The notes: generated from the letters alone by a model not told the origin. A stretch of DNA of 64,000 nt from DATLFA01 sp039934635 (GCA_039934635.1 JBDTLT010000007.1:20024-84023), one strand, 5' to 3'. Positions 16,506 to 24,688 are shown, counted from the first letter of the stretch. A program made the numbers and translations.

Positions 16506-17035
16506 TGGCCGCCACGGTAACCATCGCGCCGATGCGGCACTGGCACCTTCGCGATGTCCATTCGATCGACACCAAGGTGTACCCACGGCCGTGGTCGTTG
16601 GCCTTGTGGCGTCAAGAGATCGCGATGCTCGACACGCGTCACTACATCGTCGCCGAGGACGGTGGCTCGGTCGTCGGGCACGCAGGCATCATGTACGTGA
16701 TGAACGAGGGACACGTGACGACAATTGCTGTCGATCCGCGGTGGCAGGGCCGCCGCATCGCAACGCGGCTCATGTTGGCGCTGTGCCACGATGCCCGCAC
16801 ACGTAAGACGTCGGCATTGACGCTCGAGGTCCGGGTCAGCAACGAGCGGGCCATCGCGCTGTATCGCCGGTTCGGCTTCGCGCCTGCCGGCGTGCGCAAG
16901 AACTACTACTCGGAGATCAACGAAGACGCGTTGATCATGTGGTCCCACGACATAGATCAACCCGCATTCGTCGCTCGCTTGCGCTCGATCGACGAAGACA
17001 TCGACGGCATCGACCAGGCCGCAGGAGAAGAGTGA
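16502..17035 (+). CDS. rimI: Ribosomal-protein alanine N-acetyltransferase RimI-like
   Basis: 177-aa GNAT protein. The acetyl-CoA loop is VDPRWQGRRIATRLM, and LEVRVSNERAIALYRRFGFAPAGVR is the typical RimI C-terminal half. The ATG at 16502 overlaps the tsaB stop; a second ATG follows directly. Its position between tsaB and tsaD is the conserved actinobacterial one. The true acceptor may be S18 or other proteins. The acidic tail after residue 150 is not conserved. Confidence 0.9.
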   Translation: MMAATVTIAPMRHWHLRDVHSIDTKVYPRPWSLALWRQEIAMLDTRHYIVAEDGGSVVGHAGIMYVMNEGHVTTIAVDPRWQGRRIATRLMLALCHDARTRKTSALTLEVRVSNERAIALYRRFGFAPAGVRKNYYSEINEDALIMWSHDIDQPAFVARLRSIDEDIDGIDQAAGEE

Positions 17036-17037
17036 GA

Positions 17038-18033
17038 ATGCGCATTCTCGGTATCGAGACCTCGTGTGACGAGACCGCGGCGGCAGTGGTGATCGATGGC
17101 ACGCAGGTCGTGTCGTCGGTGGTCTCGAGCCAGGTCGATCTTCATGCTCGATATGGCGGGGTCGTTCCCGAAGTCGCCAGCCGAGCGCATGTCGAGACAC
17201 TGATGCCGGTTGTCGCGCAGGCGCTCGTCGAAGCCGGTGTGAACGGCACCGATATCGATGCGGTTGCGGCGACGGTCGGTCCGGGTCTGATCGGCTCGCT
17301 CCTGGTGGGTGTCAGCGCGGCGAAGTCGCTGTCGCTGGTGTGGGACGTGCCCTTCGTCGCGGTGAATCACCTCGAGGCGCACCTCTACGCTGCGTTCCTC
17401 GAAGAGCCGACGATCGAACTACCGCTCGTGGTGGTGTTGGTGTCCGGTGGGCACACCATGTTGGTCTCGATGGAAGGCCATGGTCAGTATCGGTTGCTCG
17501 GGCAGACGGTCGACGACGCCGCCGGCGAAGCGTTCGACAAGGTCGCGCGGTTTCTCGACCTCGGGTACCCGGGCGGCCCGTTGATCGATCGGCTCGCGCT
17601 CGATGGCGACCCGCGGTCCATTGCATTCCCTCGACCGATGCTCAACGACGGCCTCGACTTCTCGTTTTCCGGGCTCAAGACGGCGGTCGTCAACTATGTG
17701 CGCAAACATCCCGACGTGGGTGCCGCAGATGTGGCGGCCTCGTTCCAGCAAGCGGTGGTCGATGTGCTCGTGACCAAGGCGCGCCGCGCCGCAAGCCAGA
17801 TCGGTGCTCGCGGCATCTGCCTCGCCGGCGGTGTCGCGGCGAATTCGCAACTGCGTATGCGGGTGCTCGACGTGTGCGAAGAGGACTCGTTGCACGCCTT
17901 CATCCCGAGTCGCGCGATGTGCACCGACAACGCCGCCATGATCGCGGCTGCCGGTTACTACTGCTGGCAGCGAAATGGTGCGTCGCCCATCGACACCGGT
18001 GCCGACCCCAACTTGCGACTGTCGGTGCTCTAG
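17038..18033 (+). CDS. tsaD: tRNA N6-adenosine threonylcarbamoyltransferase
   Basis: 331 aa (Kae1/Gcp family), transfers threonylcarbamoyl to A37 of ANN-decoding tRNAs. It begins RILGIETSCDETAAAVV, the metal-binding histidines are His111 and His115 in NHLEAHLYA, and LVSGGHTMLV, GEAFDKVAR, FSGLKTAV and LAGGVAANSQLR are all present. The ATG at 17038 has AGGAG ten bases upstream; a GTG at 17032 is also possible. It is the last gene of the tsaE operon. Confidence 0.96.
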   Translation: MRILGIETSCDETAAAVVIDGTQVVSSVVSSQVDLHARYGGVVPEVASRAHVETLMPVVAQALVEAGVNGTDIDAVAATVGPGLIGSLLVGVSAAKSLSLVWDVPFVAVNHLEAHLYAAFLEEPTIELPLVVVLVSGGHTMLVSMEGHGQYRLLGQTVDDAAGEAFDKVARFLDLGYPGGPLIDRLALDGDPRSIAFPRPMLNDGLDFSFSGLKTAVVNYVRKHPDVGAADVAASFQQAVVDVLVTKARRAASQIGARGICLAGGVAANSQLRMRVLDVCEEDSLHAFIPSRAMCTDNAAMIAAAGYYCWQRNGASPIDTGADPNLRLSVL

Positions 18034-18062
18034 CGCCCGAATGGCGGTCGCCGGCGACCGCC

Positions 18063-18101
18063 GAAAACGTCCCGGCGGGGACGTGCCCGAGGGGACGCTT
18101 T
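18063..18101 (+). repeat. Palindromic repeat, copy 1 (ACGTCCC...GGGACGT)
   Basis: ACGTCCC at 18067-18073 and GGGACGT at 18078-18084 pair with a four-base loop. A second GGGGACGCTTTC at 18090-18101 can pair with GAAAACGTCCC at 18063-18073 except for one A.C mismatch, the same mismatch seen in the copy at 18199-18228. It lies 30 bases after the tsaD stop. Confidence 0.6.
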
Positions 18102-18147
18102 CAATCGCATCGGGCGTGGGTGTCGGCCTTCATTTTGCGGCCGCGCC

Positions 18148-18177
18148 CAGTGTTGACGGAGTCGACCAGTGTTGACG
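18148..18177 (+). repeat. Direct repeat CAGTGTTGACG, two copies
   Basis: CAGTGTTGACG occurs at 18148-18158 and again at 18167-18177, 19 bases apart. The rest of the 385-base gap 18034-18418 holds the two palindromes listed separately and no convincing gene. Confidence 0.5.
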
Positions 18178-18198
18178 AAAGTCCGCGCGCAGTTGGCG

Positions 18199-18228
18199 GC
18201 AAAAACGTCCCCGCAGGGACGCTTTTGC
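18199..18228. terminator. Bidirectional terminator between tsaD and the DUF4328 gene
   Basis: GCAAAA-A-CGTCCC pairs with GGGACG-C-TTTTGC around a CGCA loop: 12 of 13 pairs, with an A run on one side and a T run on the other. This suits termination of tsaD on the plus strand and of the convergent gene at 18419 on the minus strand. Confidence 0.75.
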
Positions 18229-18418
18229 TAGCAGTAACGCGCACTAATCGGCACGAACCACGAGTCGAGAAAAATGCTCTCGAGGGCGACATATGTTCGA
18301 ATAATTGGGACGCCGTCTCCGTACTCGTCAAACACAACAACCCCAGCACCACCAATACGCCCGCGGCCTGAACGACACCGTCGCGGGCATTCACAGCGAG
18401 AAGGACAGAGCGGGAAGT

Positions 18419-19321
18419 TCAGAGCGGGTCGCTCGTCGTCGACCCGTTGCGCGACACGGTCTCGGTCCAGCGGGCGCCGTCCCACCACCGGTGGTCGAAG
18501 CGACCTGCCGGATCGGGAAACCAGCCTGGCGCGGGCAGGGTGGCGGCTCCGGACATGACAAACGACGGTGCGCCCGTCGCCGAGCGCAGGTTGAACCGAT
18601 CCGCGTAGCTCTCTTGGCGCGCCACCAACGCGCGCAACGTGACACCACCGAAGACGGCGGCGACACCCGACAGCAACGTGCTCGCCACGAACCATCGCAG
18701 ATCGCCGTCGACCAGATCCTCGGCGACGCCGACGAGGTCGTTGTTGCGCGACAGTTTGCCGATCGCCGAGAACATCGCTGCCGCGACGTCGCCACCGCCG
18801 AAGAGCGCGATGGCCACCGCTCCGAGCGAGAGTCCCCACCACACGTTGACCATGCTCGACGCGCGCCCGGTCTTCCATTCGGGGCTCGTCGGTGGGTTCT
18901 CCTGATCGCTGCCCTTCCACTTCTCGTTCATGAACAACCAGGGAACGATGTAGTTGAGAAAGGGAACGATGACGCCCACGATCGCCCACACCGGACCGAA
19001 CTTCGTCTGAGGGCGTCCAATCGTCTCGTGGTTGCGGGCGATGCGCCACAACAACACGATCCACACGATCATGTTCGCCACGGCGATCACGCTCGGGAGG
19101 CTCACGATCAAGAAGTAGCGCTGCGTGGAGTCGGTCAACTGTTGCGCGGTGATCGCCGCATCGTGGAAGTCGTCGACGCGGCCGCGCAGCCACAACAGCG
19201 CGAGCACTTGCGGGATCGCGCCCAACGCGGCGATGACGTGCAGCACGAGGGCCGCAATCGCCAGGCCACGGTTGTTGCGCCAGGCACCGGGGAAGTAGGG
19301 AACGTACGTCGGATACGTCAC
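18419..19321 (-). CDS. DUF4328 membrane protein with C-terminal DUF2510 domain
   Basis: 300 aa. Four to five membrane segments (for example residues 16-40, 60-90, 105-130, 165-185, 215-235) have the DUF4328 look, including KFGPVWAIVGVIVPFLNYIVP. The last 50 residues hold PAPGWFPDPAGRFDHRWWDG, a DUF2510 motif common in actinobacterial membrane proteins. The GTG at 19321 is taken as start because conservation-like sequence begins there; the nitroreductase diverges 39 bases away. Function unknown. Confidence 0.8.
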   Translation of the reverse strand: MTYPTYVPYFPGAWRNNRGLAIAALVLHVIAALGAIPQVLALLWLRGRVDDFHDAAITAQQLTDSTQRYFLIVSLPSVIAVANMIVWIVLLWRIARNHETIGRPQTKFGPVWAIVGVIVPFLNYIVPWLFMNEKWKGSDQENPPTSPEWKTGRASSMVNVWWGLSLGAVAIALFGGGDVAAAMFSAIGKLSRNNDLVGVAEDLVDGDLRWFVASTLLSGVAAVFGGVTLRALVARQESYADRFNLRSATGAPSFVMSGAATLPAPGWFPDPAGRFDHRWWDGARWTETVSRNGSTTSDPL

Positions 19322-19346
19322 GCACTCACTCTCGCAGAGCGGGAAG

Positions 19347-19352
19347 TAACGT
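19347..19352 (+). promoter_or_regulatory. -10 box of the nitroreductase gene
   Basis: TAACGT ends eight bases before the ATG at 19361, and no ribosome binding site is present, which suggests a leaderless message. Confidence 0.45.
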
Positions 19353-19360
19353 GCCGGGCC

Positions 19361-20014
19361 ATGGACGTCTCCGAAGCGCTGTATACGACCCGCGCCATGC
19401 GCCGGGTCAAGACCGATCCGATTCCCGTCGAGGTGCAAAAGAAGATCCTCGATGCGGCGATCCGCGCCCCATCGGGAGGCAACCAGCAGAACTGGCGCTT
19501 CATGCTCGTCGACTCGCCCGAGGTCAAGGCGAAGATCGGGCCGGTCTATCGCGAATGCCTCGGCAACCTCTGGAAGACGTATTACGCGCCGCTCATCGCG
19601 GCGGCGGCGGCTGACCCCGACAGCCCCGACTCGAAGCAGTTCGTGCGGGTGCGCCACTCGGCGCAGCACCTTGCCGACCACTTCGAGGAGTACCCGCTGA
19701 TGCTGTTCGCGTTCAGCCAAGGCGACGGTTCGGGCAGTTCGATCTTCCCGGCGGTCTGGAACGCGCAGCTGGCGGCCCGGGCAGAGGGGGTGGGCTCGGC
19801 GCTCACGAGCGTGTTGATGTTCGCCAAGGATCCCGTGCTCGCCGCGCTCGGCGTCCCCGCTGACGGCGGCTGGATCATGAACTGCTGTGTCACCTTCGGC
19901 TACCCGACGGGGAAGTGGGGGGTGGCGGCGCGCCGTCCCGTCCACGAGGTGAGCTTTCACAACCAGTGGGGCGAACCGCTGCCGTTCACCATCCCCGGCC
20001 CCCTCTGGCCCTGA
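19361..20014 (+). CDS. Nitroreductase-family flavoprotein
   Basis: 217 aa, FMN-dependent NAD(P)H oxidoreductase fold. MDVSEALYTTRAMRRVKTDP and AAIRAPSGGNQQNWRFMLV are the FMN-phosphate-binding start of the family; NAQLAARAEGVGSALTS and the FGYPTGKWG segment follow. Substrate unknown. The ATG at 19361 fits a close -10 box. It lies between a divergent membrane protein and the groES operators. Confidence 0.88.
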   Translation: MDVSEALYTTRAMRRVKTDPIPVEVQKKILDAAIRAPSGGNQQNWRFMLVDSPEVKAKIGPVYRECLGNLWKTYYAPLIAAAAADPDSPDSKQFVRVRHSAQHLADHFEEYPLMLFAFSQGDGSGSSIFPAVWNAQLAARAEGVGSALTSVLMFAKDPVLAALGVPADGGWIMNCCVTFGYPTGKWGVAARRPVHEVSFHNQWGEPLPFTIPGPLWP

Positions 20015-20045
20015 CGGAGGGGACGGTTTCTCGGCATCACGAGCA

Positions 20046-20072
20046 TTAGCACTCGGGAGTTGCGATTGCTAA
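20046..20072 (+). promoter_or_regulatory. CIRCE operator 1 (HrcA binding site)
   Basis: TTAGCACTC, nine bases, GATTGCTAA. Compared with the consensus TTAGCACTC-N9-GAGTGCTAA it has one mismatch. It lies 80 bases before groES. Binding of the HrcA repressor is established for this element in other bacteria; hrcA itself is not in the window. Confidence 0.92.
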
Positions 20073-20087
20073 CGACTCCCCATAGTC

Positions 20088-20114
20088 TTGGCACTCGCCA
20101 ATCGAGACTGCTAA
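20088..20114 (+). promoter_or_regulatory. CIRCE operator 2 (HrcA binding site)
   Basis: TTGGCACTC, nine bases, GACTGCTAA: two mismatches to consensus. The two operators are spaced 42 bases start to start, so they face the same side of the helix. A TTGCGA/TAGTCT pair with a 17-base spacer (20060-20065, 20083-20088) could be the promoter, overlapped by both. Confidence 0.88.
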
Positions 20115-20151
20115 CCGGCCCGCAGAGGGCCGGCCCTATGGAGGCGAGTGC

Positions 20152-20442
20152 ATGAAGCTGCAACCCCTCGAAGACCGCATTGTGGTGCGGCCGAGTAAGT
20201 CAGAGGAGACCACCGCCAGCGGTTTGGTCATCCCCGACACAGCCAAGGAAAAGCCCCAACAGGGCGAAGTTCTGGCCGTAGGCCCGGGTCGCCGGTCCGA
20301 TACGTCCGGTGAGGTGATTCCGCTCGGCATCAGTGTCGGCGAAAAGGTCGTCTACTCCAAGTACGGCGGCACCGAGATCACCATCGACGGCGAAGACCTC
20401 TTGATCTTGTCGTCGCGCGACGTCCTCGCAATCGCGAAGTGA
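20152..20442 (+). CDS. groES: Co-chaperonin GroES
   Basis: 96-aa Hsp10 that caps GroEL. MKLQPLEDRIVVRPSKSEE, the mobile loop TTASGLVIPDTAKEKPQQ and KYGGTEITIDGEDLLIL are standard. GGAG lies 10 bases before the ATG. Regulated by the two CIRCE sites upstream; groEL follows after seven bases. Confidence 0.97.
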   Translation: MKLQPLEDRIVVRPSKSEETTASGLVIPDTAKEKPQQGEVLAVGPGRRSDTSGEVIPLGISVGEKVVYSKYGGTEITIDGEDLLILSSRDVLAIAK

Positions 20443-20449
20443 GCCGCTG

Positions 20450-22102
20450 ATGTCGAAACTCCTGAAGTTCGATGAAGACGCGCGTCGTCGCCTCGAAGCC
20501 GGGGTCAACAAGTTGGCCGACGCGGTCAAGGTGACACTCGGCCCCAAGGGTCGCAACGTCGTCCTCGACAAGAAGTTCGGCGCGCCGACGATCACCAACG
20601 ACGGTGTGTCGATCGCCAAAGAGGTCGAGCTCGAAGATCCTTTCGAGAACATGGGTGCGCAGCTCGTCAAAGAGGTTGCCACCAAGACCAACGACATCGC
20701 GGGTGACGGCACGACGACCGCCACGGTGCTCGCTCAGGCGCTCGTTCGCGAGGGTCTGCGCAACGTCGCCGCCGGCGCCAGCCCGATGAGCCTCAAGCGA
20801 GGCATCGAAAAGGCTGTCGCTGCGGTCGTCGAGTCGCTCAAGGCACAGTCGAAGGACGTCGACGGCAAAGAAGAGATCGCCAATGTCGCGGCCATTTCGG
20901 CGGCCGACATGAGCATCGGCCGGGTCATCGCAGACGCGTTCGACAAGGTGGGCAAAGACGGCGTCATCACCGTCGAAGAGTCCAACACCTTCGGTATGGA
21001 TCTCGAGTTCGTCGAGGGCATGCAGTTCGACAAGGGCTACATCTCGCCCTACTTCGTCACCGACCCCGAGCGTCAGGAAACGGTGCTCAGCGAGCCCTAC
21101 ATCTTGTTGACGCAGGGCAAGATCAGCTCGGTGCAGGACATCTTGCCCTTGCTCGAAAAGGTGATCCAGACGGGCAAGCCGCTCGTGATCATCGCCGAAG
21201 ACGTCGAAGGCGAAGCGCTGGCGACCCTCGTCGTCAACAAGATTCGCGGCACCTTCACCTCGGTCGCCATCAAGGCGCCGGGCTTCGGTGATCGTCGCAA
21301 GGCGATGCTGCAAGACATGGCCATCCTCACCGGTGGTCAGGTCATCGCCGAAGAGGTCGGGCTCAAGCTCGACGGGGCCACGCTCGACCTTCTTGGCAAG
21401 GCCGCCAAGATCATTGTCACCAAGGACAACACCACCATCGTTGATGGCGCGGGCGAACGGGGCGAGGTCGAAGGTCGCATCAAGCAGATCAAGACCGAGA
21501 TCGACAACACCGATAGCGACTGGGATCGCGAGAAGCTCCAAGAGCGTCTGGCCAAGCTCGCCGGTGGCGTTGCCCTCATCAAGGTCGGCGCCGCTACCGA
21601 GGTCGAGCTCAAGGAAAAGAAGCACCGCATCGAAGACGCGGTGTCGGCGACCCGTGCGGCAATCGAAGAAGGCATTGTTCCCGGCGGTGGCACTGCGCTG
21701 TTGCGGGCGCGACCGGCGGTCAAGGCCGTCGTCGACAGCCTGTCGGGCGACGAAGCGACCGGTGCACGCTCCGTGTTCACGGCGCTCGAAGCGCCTGCTC
21801 GTCTGATCGCAGACAACGCGGGTCTCGAAGGGGCCGTCATGGTGCAGCGCATCGAGGCGGCATCGGGTAACACCGGCCTCAATGCGGCGACCGGCGAACT
21901 CGTCGATCTCGTCAAGGCCGGCGTCATCGATCCGGCCAAGGTCACTCGTGCCGCGTTGCAAAACGCCGCGTCCATCGCGGCTCTGCTTCTCACCACCGAA
22001 GTACTCGTGGTCGAAAAGAAAGAGCCCGCCGGCGCGATGCCCGGTGGCATGCCCGACATGGGCGGCATGGGTGGTATGGGCGGCATGGGTGGCATGATGT
22101 AG
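20450..22102 (+). CDS. groEL: Chaperonin GroEL
   Basis: 550 aa, ATP-driven folding chamber. VTLGPKGRNVVLDKKFGAP, the ATP motif GDGTTTATVLAQ (about residues 86-97), and AAVEEGIVPGGGTAL-type sequence near 405 are intact. The tail is rich in Gly-Gly-Met repeats (GGMGGMGGMGGMM), the type seen in the main, essential GroEL. It directly follows groES with the HrcA-type operators, and a strong terminator comes 80 bases later. Confidence 0.98.
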   Translation: MSKLLKFDEDARRRLEAGVNKLADAVKVTLGPKGRNVVLDKKFGAPTITNDGVSIAKEVELEDPFENMGAQLVKEVATKTNDIAGDGTTTATVLAQALVREGLRNVAAGASPMSLKRGIEKAVAAVVESLKAQSKDVDGKEEIANVAAISAADMSIGRVIADAFDKVGKDGVITVEESNTFGMDLEFVEGMQFDKGYISPYFVTDPERQETVLSEPYILLTQGKISSVQDILPLLEKVIQTGKPLVIIAEDVEGEALATLVVNKIRGTFTSVAIKAPGFGDRRKAMLQDMAILTGGQVIAEEVGLKLDGATLDLLGKAAKIIVTKDNTTIVDGAGERGEVEGRIKQIKTEIDNTDSDWDREKLQERLAKLAGGVALIKVGAATEVELKEKKHRIEDAVSATRAAIEEGIVPGGGTALLRARPAVKAVVDSLSGDEATGARSVFTALEAPARLIADNAGLEGAVMVQRIEAASGNTGLNAATGELVDLVKAGVIDPAKVTRAALQNAASIAALLLTTEVLVVEKKEPAGAMPGGMPDMGGMGGMGGMGGMM

Positions 22103-22182
22103 CAACCGTCACCCGGCGGGCGGAATAGTCCGCCGGTCCTTGCGGTTGAAGTCGTTACATCAGCGTTCCCCCCGCTGAGTTT

Positions 22183-22224
22183 GCGAGCCGGCCTCTCCCC
22201 CCGGAGGCCGGCTCGCCCATTTTT
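22183..22224 (+). terminator. Rho-independent terminator of groES-groEL
   Basis: GCGAGCCGGCCTC at 22183-22195 pairs perfectly over 13 bases with 22204-22216, and CCATTTTT follows. A weaker GC hairpin (CCGGCGG/CCGCCGG) lies between the groEL stop and it. Confidence 0.93.
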
Positions 22225-22241
22225 CTCGCTAATCTCGCCCG

Positions 22242-22316
22242 GCCCGAGCGGCCGTGGGAGCGGGATACTCGCCCGAGCGGCCGTGGGAGCGGGATACTCG
22301 CCCGAGCGGGATACTC
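22242..22316 (+). repeat. 29-bp tandem repeat, two full copies and one shortened copy
   Basis: The unit GCCCGAGCGGCCGTGGGAGC-GGGATACTC occurs at 22242-22270 and 22271-22299, and a 17-base copy lacking the central 12 bases at 22300-22316. Copies are identical. Each ends in GGGATACTC. The array lies between the groEL terminator and the EthD gene (starts 22350). No gene is seen in 22225-22349. Confidence 0.9.
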
Positions 22317-22349
22317 GCAGCGGTGCACAACGACATATCGGGGGGAACG

Positions 22350-23066
22350 ATGATCAAGGTCTTGGCGTTCATTCGTCGTCTGCCGGGCATGACGCCCGAG
22401 GAGTTCCAGACGTACTGGCGTGACGTGCACGCGCCGCGCTTCGCCGAGTCGGCGGCGCTCGCCCCGTATCTGCGGCGCTACGAACTCAATCACCGCCTCG
22501 AGCGCGACTACGCCCGCGAGCGCCATCCCGGTGAAGTCGCCGGCGTGCAGTGGGACGGCGTCGCCGTGCAATGGTTCGACTCGCTCGAAGCGTTTCGGGA
22601 GTTCGCCGCCCATCCGGCGCGCGAAGAGATCACCGCCATCGATCAACCGCGCTTTCGCGCGCTCGAGACGGCATCGGTCATCACGCACGACGCATCGGTG
22701 ATCGTCGACAAGCCCGGCGGCCGCGAGCGCGCCGGGCTCAAGTTGTTGTGCATCCTGCGCCGCAACAAAGCGCTCGAACTGCCCGAGTTCCACGAGCATT
22801 GGTTGCGCAACCACGGCGGGCTGTTCCAGAACATCGAGTCGCTCAACGCCCCGCTGCTCGCCTACGACCAGAACCACGGCCTGGATCTGCCCGGAGCCGA
22901 GTTCGACGGCGTGACCGAGCAGTGGTTCACGTCGATGGACGATTGGATCACGTCGCTCGACGCGCCGGAGCACACGACGGTCGTGGAACCCGACGTCGCC
23001 TACATGCTCGACCCGCCGAGCATCCAGTTCATCTTGGCGGGGCCGCCGACCGTGGTGATCGGATGA
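22350..23066 (+). CDS. Tandem EthD-domain protein
   Basis: 238 aa with two dimeric alpha-beta barrel EthD domains: residues 1-100 (IRRLPGMTPEEFQTYWRDVH) and about 125-225 (LRRNKALELPEFHEHWLRNH). EthD proteins accompany degradation of ethers, steroids or aromatics, but their exact role is usually unknown. The ATG at 22350 has GGGGGA just upstream; longer readings run into the tandem repeat. The stop overlaps the next gene (ATGA), so the two are co-translated. Confidence 0.85.
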   Translation: MIKVLAFIRRLPGMTPEEFQTYWRDVHAPRFAESAALAPYLRRYELNHRLERDYARERHPGEVAGVQWDGVAVQWFDSLEAFREFAAHPAREEITAIDQPRFRALETASVITHDASVIVDKPGGRERAGLKLLCILRRNKALELPEFHEHWLRNHGGLFQNIESLNAPLLAYDQNHGLDLPGAEFDGVTEQWFTSMDDWITSLDAPEHTTVVEPDVAYMLDPPSIQFILAGPPTVVIG

Positions 23067-23998
23067 GCGCACCGTCGTTCACGCGCGCCGAGCTCGATGC
23101 GCTGGCGACGACGCCCGCCGAGCAATTTGCGGCCGCGGTTGCCGAGGGCGATGTCGATCGGACGCTGGCGGTGTTCGATCGACTCGAACGCAGCTATCGC
23201 AACTTCGTCGACGGGTTCGACGCGTTTGCGGCGGCTATCCACGAATGGACGGTGGCCACTCACGGATTCGACGCGATGACACAGCTCTTGCGAGCCGAAC
23301 GGATCACGACGACGATCGATGCCGCCCGGCGCGGACTTACCGAAGAGCACATGCACGATGTCATCTCGGCCGGACGCTGGCGCAATGCCGTGCGGGCTCG
23401 TCTCGTCGCCGGTGATCAGGTGGGCGCGCTCGAGATATTCGCGCGGCTCGAGTCGTCGATGCGGATCGTGCACGACAACGCGTGCGTGCGGGCCGTGGCG
23501 GCGCTGTCGCACGTGTACCGCACGTGGGGCGTCGAGGGCCTCGAGGCGAGCATCCGCCTCGCGGGCGAGCGCACGCTGTTGAACTTCATGCCCATCGATC
23601 TCGCACGCCGTGCCGAAGACCGCATCAAGCAGTGGTCGCGCATGATGCTCGGCAACTTCGCGTTGATCAGTGTCGAGGAGCACGACGATCGCTTCGTGAT
23701 CACGCAAGATCCGTGCGGCACTTGTACCCGCCAGGTGATCGACGGCTGCTATGCCCCGCCGGTGGACCTCGCGGTGGTCACCGAGAAGTGCCCGTTGACA
23801 TTCGGGCAGGGCGATATGCCCGTCTACCGCACGCACGTCGCGGTGATGCACTATCTGCAGGCCATCGAGCGCCAAGGCGTGCCGTGGCCCGCCATCGAAT
23901 GCCCTGCCGGTGTCGATGCCGGCCCGTGCCGGGTCACGATCTACAAGGATCCGTCCGCCACTCCCGCGCACTGGGCCGCTCGCGTCGCTACGGTCTGA
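23063..23998 (+). CDS. Unknown Cys-rich protein co-translated with the EthD protein
   Basis: 311 aa, not recognised. The first 200 residues are helical in character. The C-terminal third has a Cys/His-rich pattern: DPCGTCTRQVIDGC (about 225-240), EKCPLTFGQ, HVAVMHYLQ and ECPAGVDAGPC, ending in VTIYKDP. Spacing suggests a metal site, but no known family could be named. No signal peptide. It overlaps the EthD gene by four bases, so a shared role is likely; oxidation of an organic substrate is only a guess. Confidence 0.75.
   Translation: MSAPSFTRAELDALATTPAEQFAAAVAEGDVDRTLAVFDRLERSYRNFVDGFDAFAAAIHEWTVATHGFDAMTQLLRAERITTTIDAARRGLTEEHMHDVISAGRWRNAVRARLVAGDQVGALEIFARLESSMRIVHDNACVRAVAALSHVYRTWGVEGLEASIRLAGERTLLNFMPIDLARRAEDRIKQWSRMMLGNFALISVEEHDDRFVITQDPCGTCTRQVIDGCYAPPVDLAVVTEKCPLTFGQGDMPVYRTHVAVMHYLQAIERQGVPWPAIECPAGVDAGPCRVTIYKDPSATPAHWAARVATV
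23989..23994 (+). promoter_or_regulatory. -10 box of the Nudix gene
   Basis: TACGGT ends seven bases before the ATG at 24002, inside the last codons of the preceding gene. There is no ribosome binding site, so the message is probably leaderless. Confidence 0.5.
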
Positions 23999-24001
23999 TT
24001 C

Positions 24002-24688
24002 ATGAAGCGAGCCGGGCCGCAGTTGATTCCGCGTCCGGACGGTTGGCGGCCCGGCGGGCCATCGCCTTGGGCCCATCTGGCCCCGGATAGCCGCCGCGTC
24101 GACCTCGCACAGATCGAACGAGCCCTCGCCGCCCGCGGGCCGGGTACGACCCGGGCCGACCCGTGGCGGCGCACCGAGTCCGACCACCGCTCGGCGGTGC
24201 TGGTGCCGCTCTACGACGATGGGGGCGAAGTCCACGTCGTCATGACGCGGCGCTCGCCGAATATGCGCAAGCACCGGTGGGAAGTGAGCTTCCCCGGCGG
24301 CCGGCGCGACGATGACGACGAAACGTTGTGGCACACCGCACTGCGTGAAACCTACGAAGAGATCGGCCTCGATCAGTCGCTACCCCGGTGGATCGGTGAG
24401 CTCGACAGTTTCGTCACCGTGTCGAGCGTTTCATTGGTCAGCCCGTTGGTGGCGGTGCTCCCTGAGCGCCCGACCCGACTTGTGCCGTCGCCCGTCGAGG
24501 TCGAGGCCATCTTGCACGTGTCCACCTCGGAGCTACTACAAGACGACGTCTTCCGTGAAGAGTTGTGGCCGATCGGCGAGGTCTACCGGCCGATCACGTT
24601 CTTCGAGCTCGACGGCGACACCGTGTGGGGCGCAACCGCCGCCATGCTGCGCCAGTTGTTGGCCATTGCCACCCAGACCGACGGTTAG
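24002..24688 (+). CDS. Nudix hydrolase, CoA diphosphatase type
   Basis: 228 aa. The Nudix box region is SFPGGRRDDDDETLWHTAL followed by RETYEEIGL (about residues 98-125), the layout of the CoA pyrophosphatase subgroup, which cleaves CoA or acyl-CoA diphosphate bonds. The preceding MTRRSPNMRKHRWEV matches the family's UPF0035-like motif. The 3' end overlaps the convergent gene at 24685 by four bases. Confidence 0.85.
   Translation: MKRAGPQLIPRPDGWRPGGPSPWAHLAPDSRRVDLAQIERALAARGPGTTRADPWRRTESDHRSAVLVPLYDDGGEVHVVMTRRSPNMRKHRWEVSFPGGRRDDDDETLWHTALRETYEEIGLDQSLPRWIGELDSFVTVSSVSLVSPLVAVLPERPTRLVPSPVEVEAILHVSTSELLQDDVFREELWPIGEVYRPITFFELDGDTVWGATAAMLRQLLAIATQTDG

Noticed and set aside
18101..18394. 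Minus-strand 97-aa frame with a hydrophobic start downstream of the DUF4328 gene
   Set aside because: No ribosome binding site, crosses the bidirectional terminator at 18199-18228, and another frame over the same bases looks equally protein-like, so neither is supported.
20378..22105. 575-codon open frame antisense to groEL
   Set aside because: Typical shadow frame in GC-rich DNA; the translation is His/Asp/Arg-rich without domains, and groEL is certain on the other strand. The same holds for long antisense frames over rplQ-rplM (4003-5448), glmM-glmS (6758-8257, 9188-10801) and guaA (29382-30935).
22242..22316. CRISPR-like array
   Set aside because: Repeats are directly adjacent with no spacers, and only two full copies exist.
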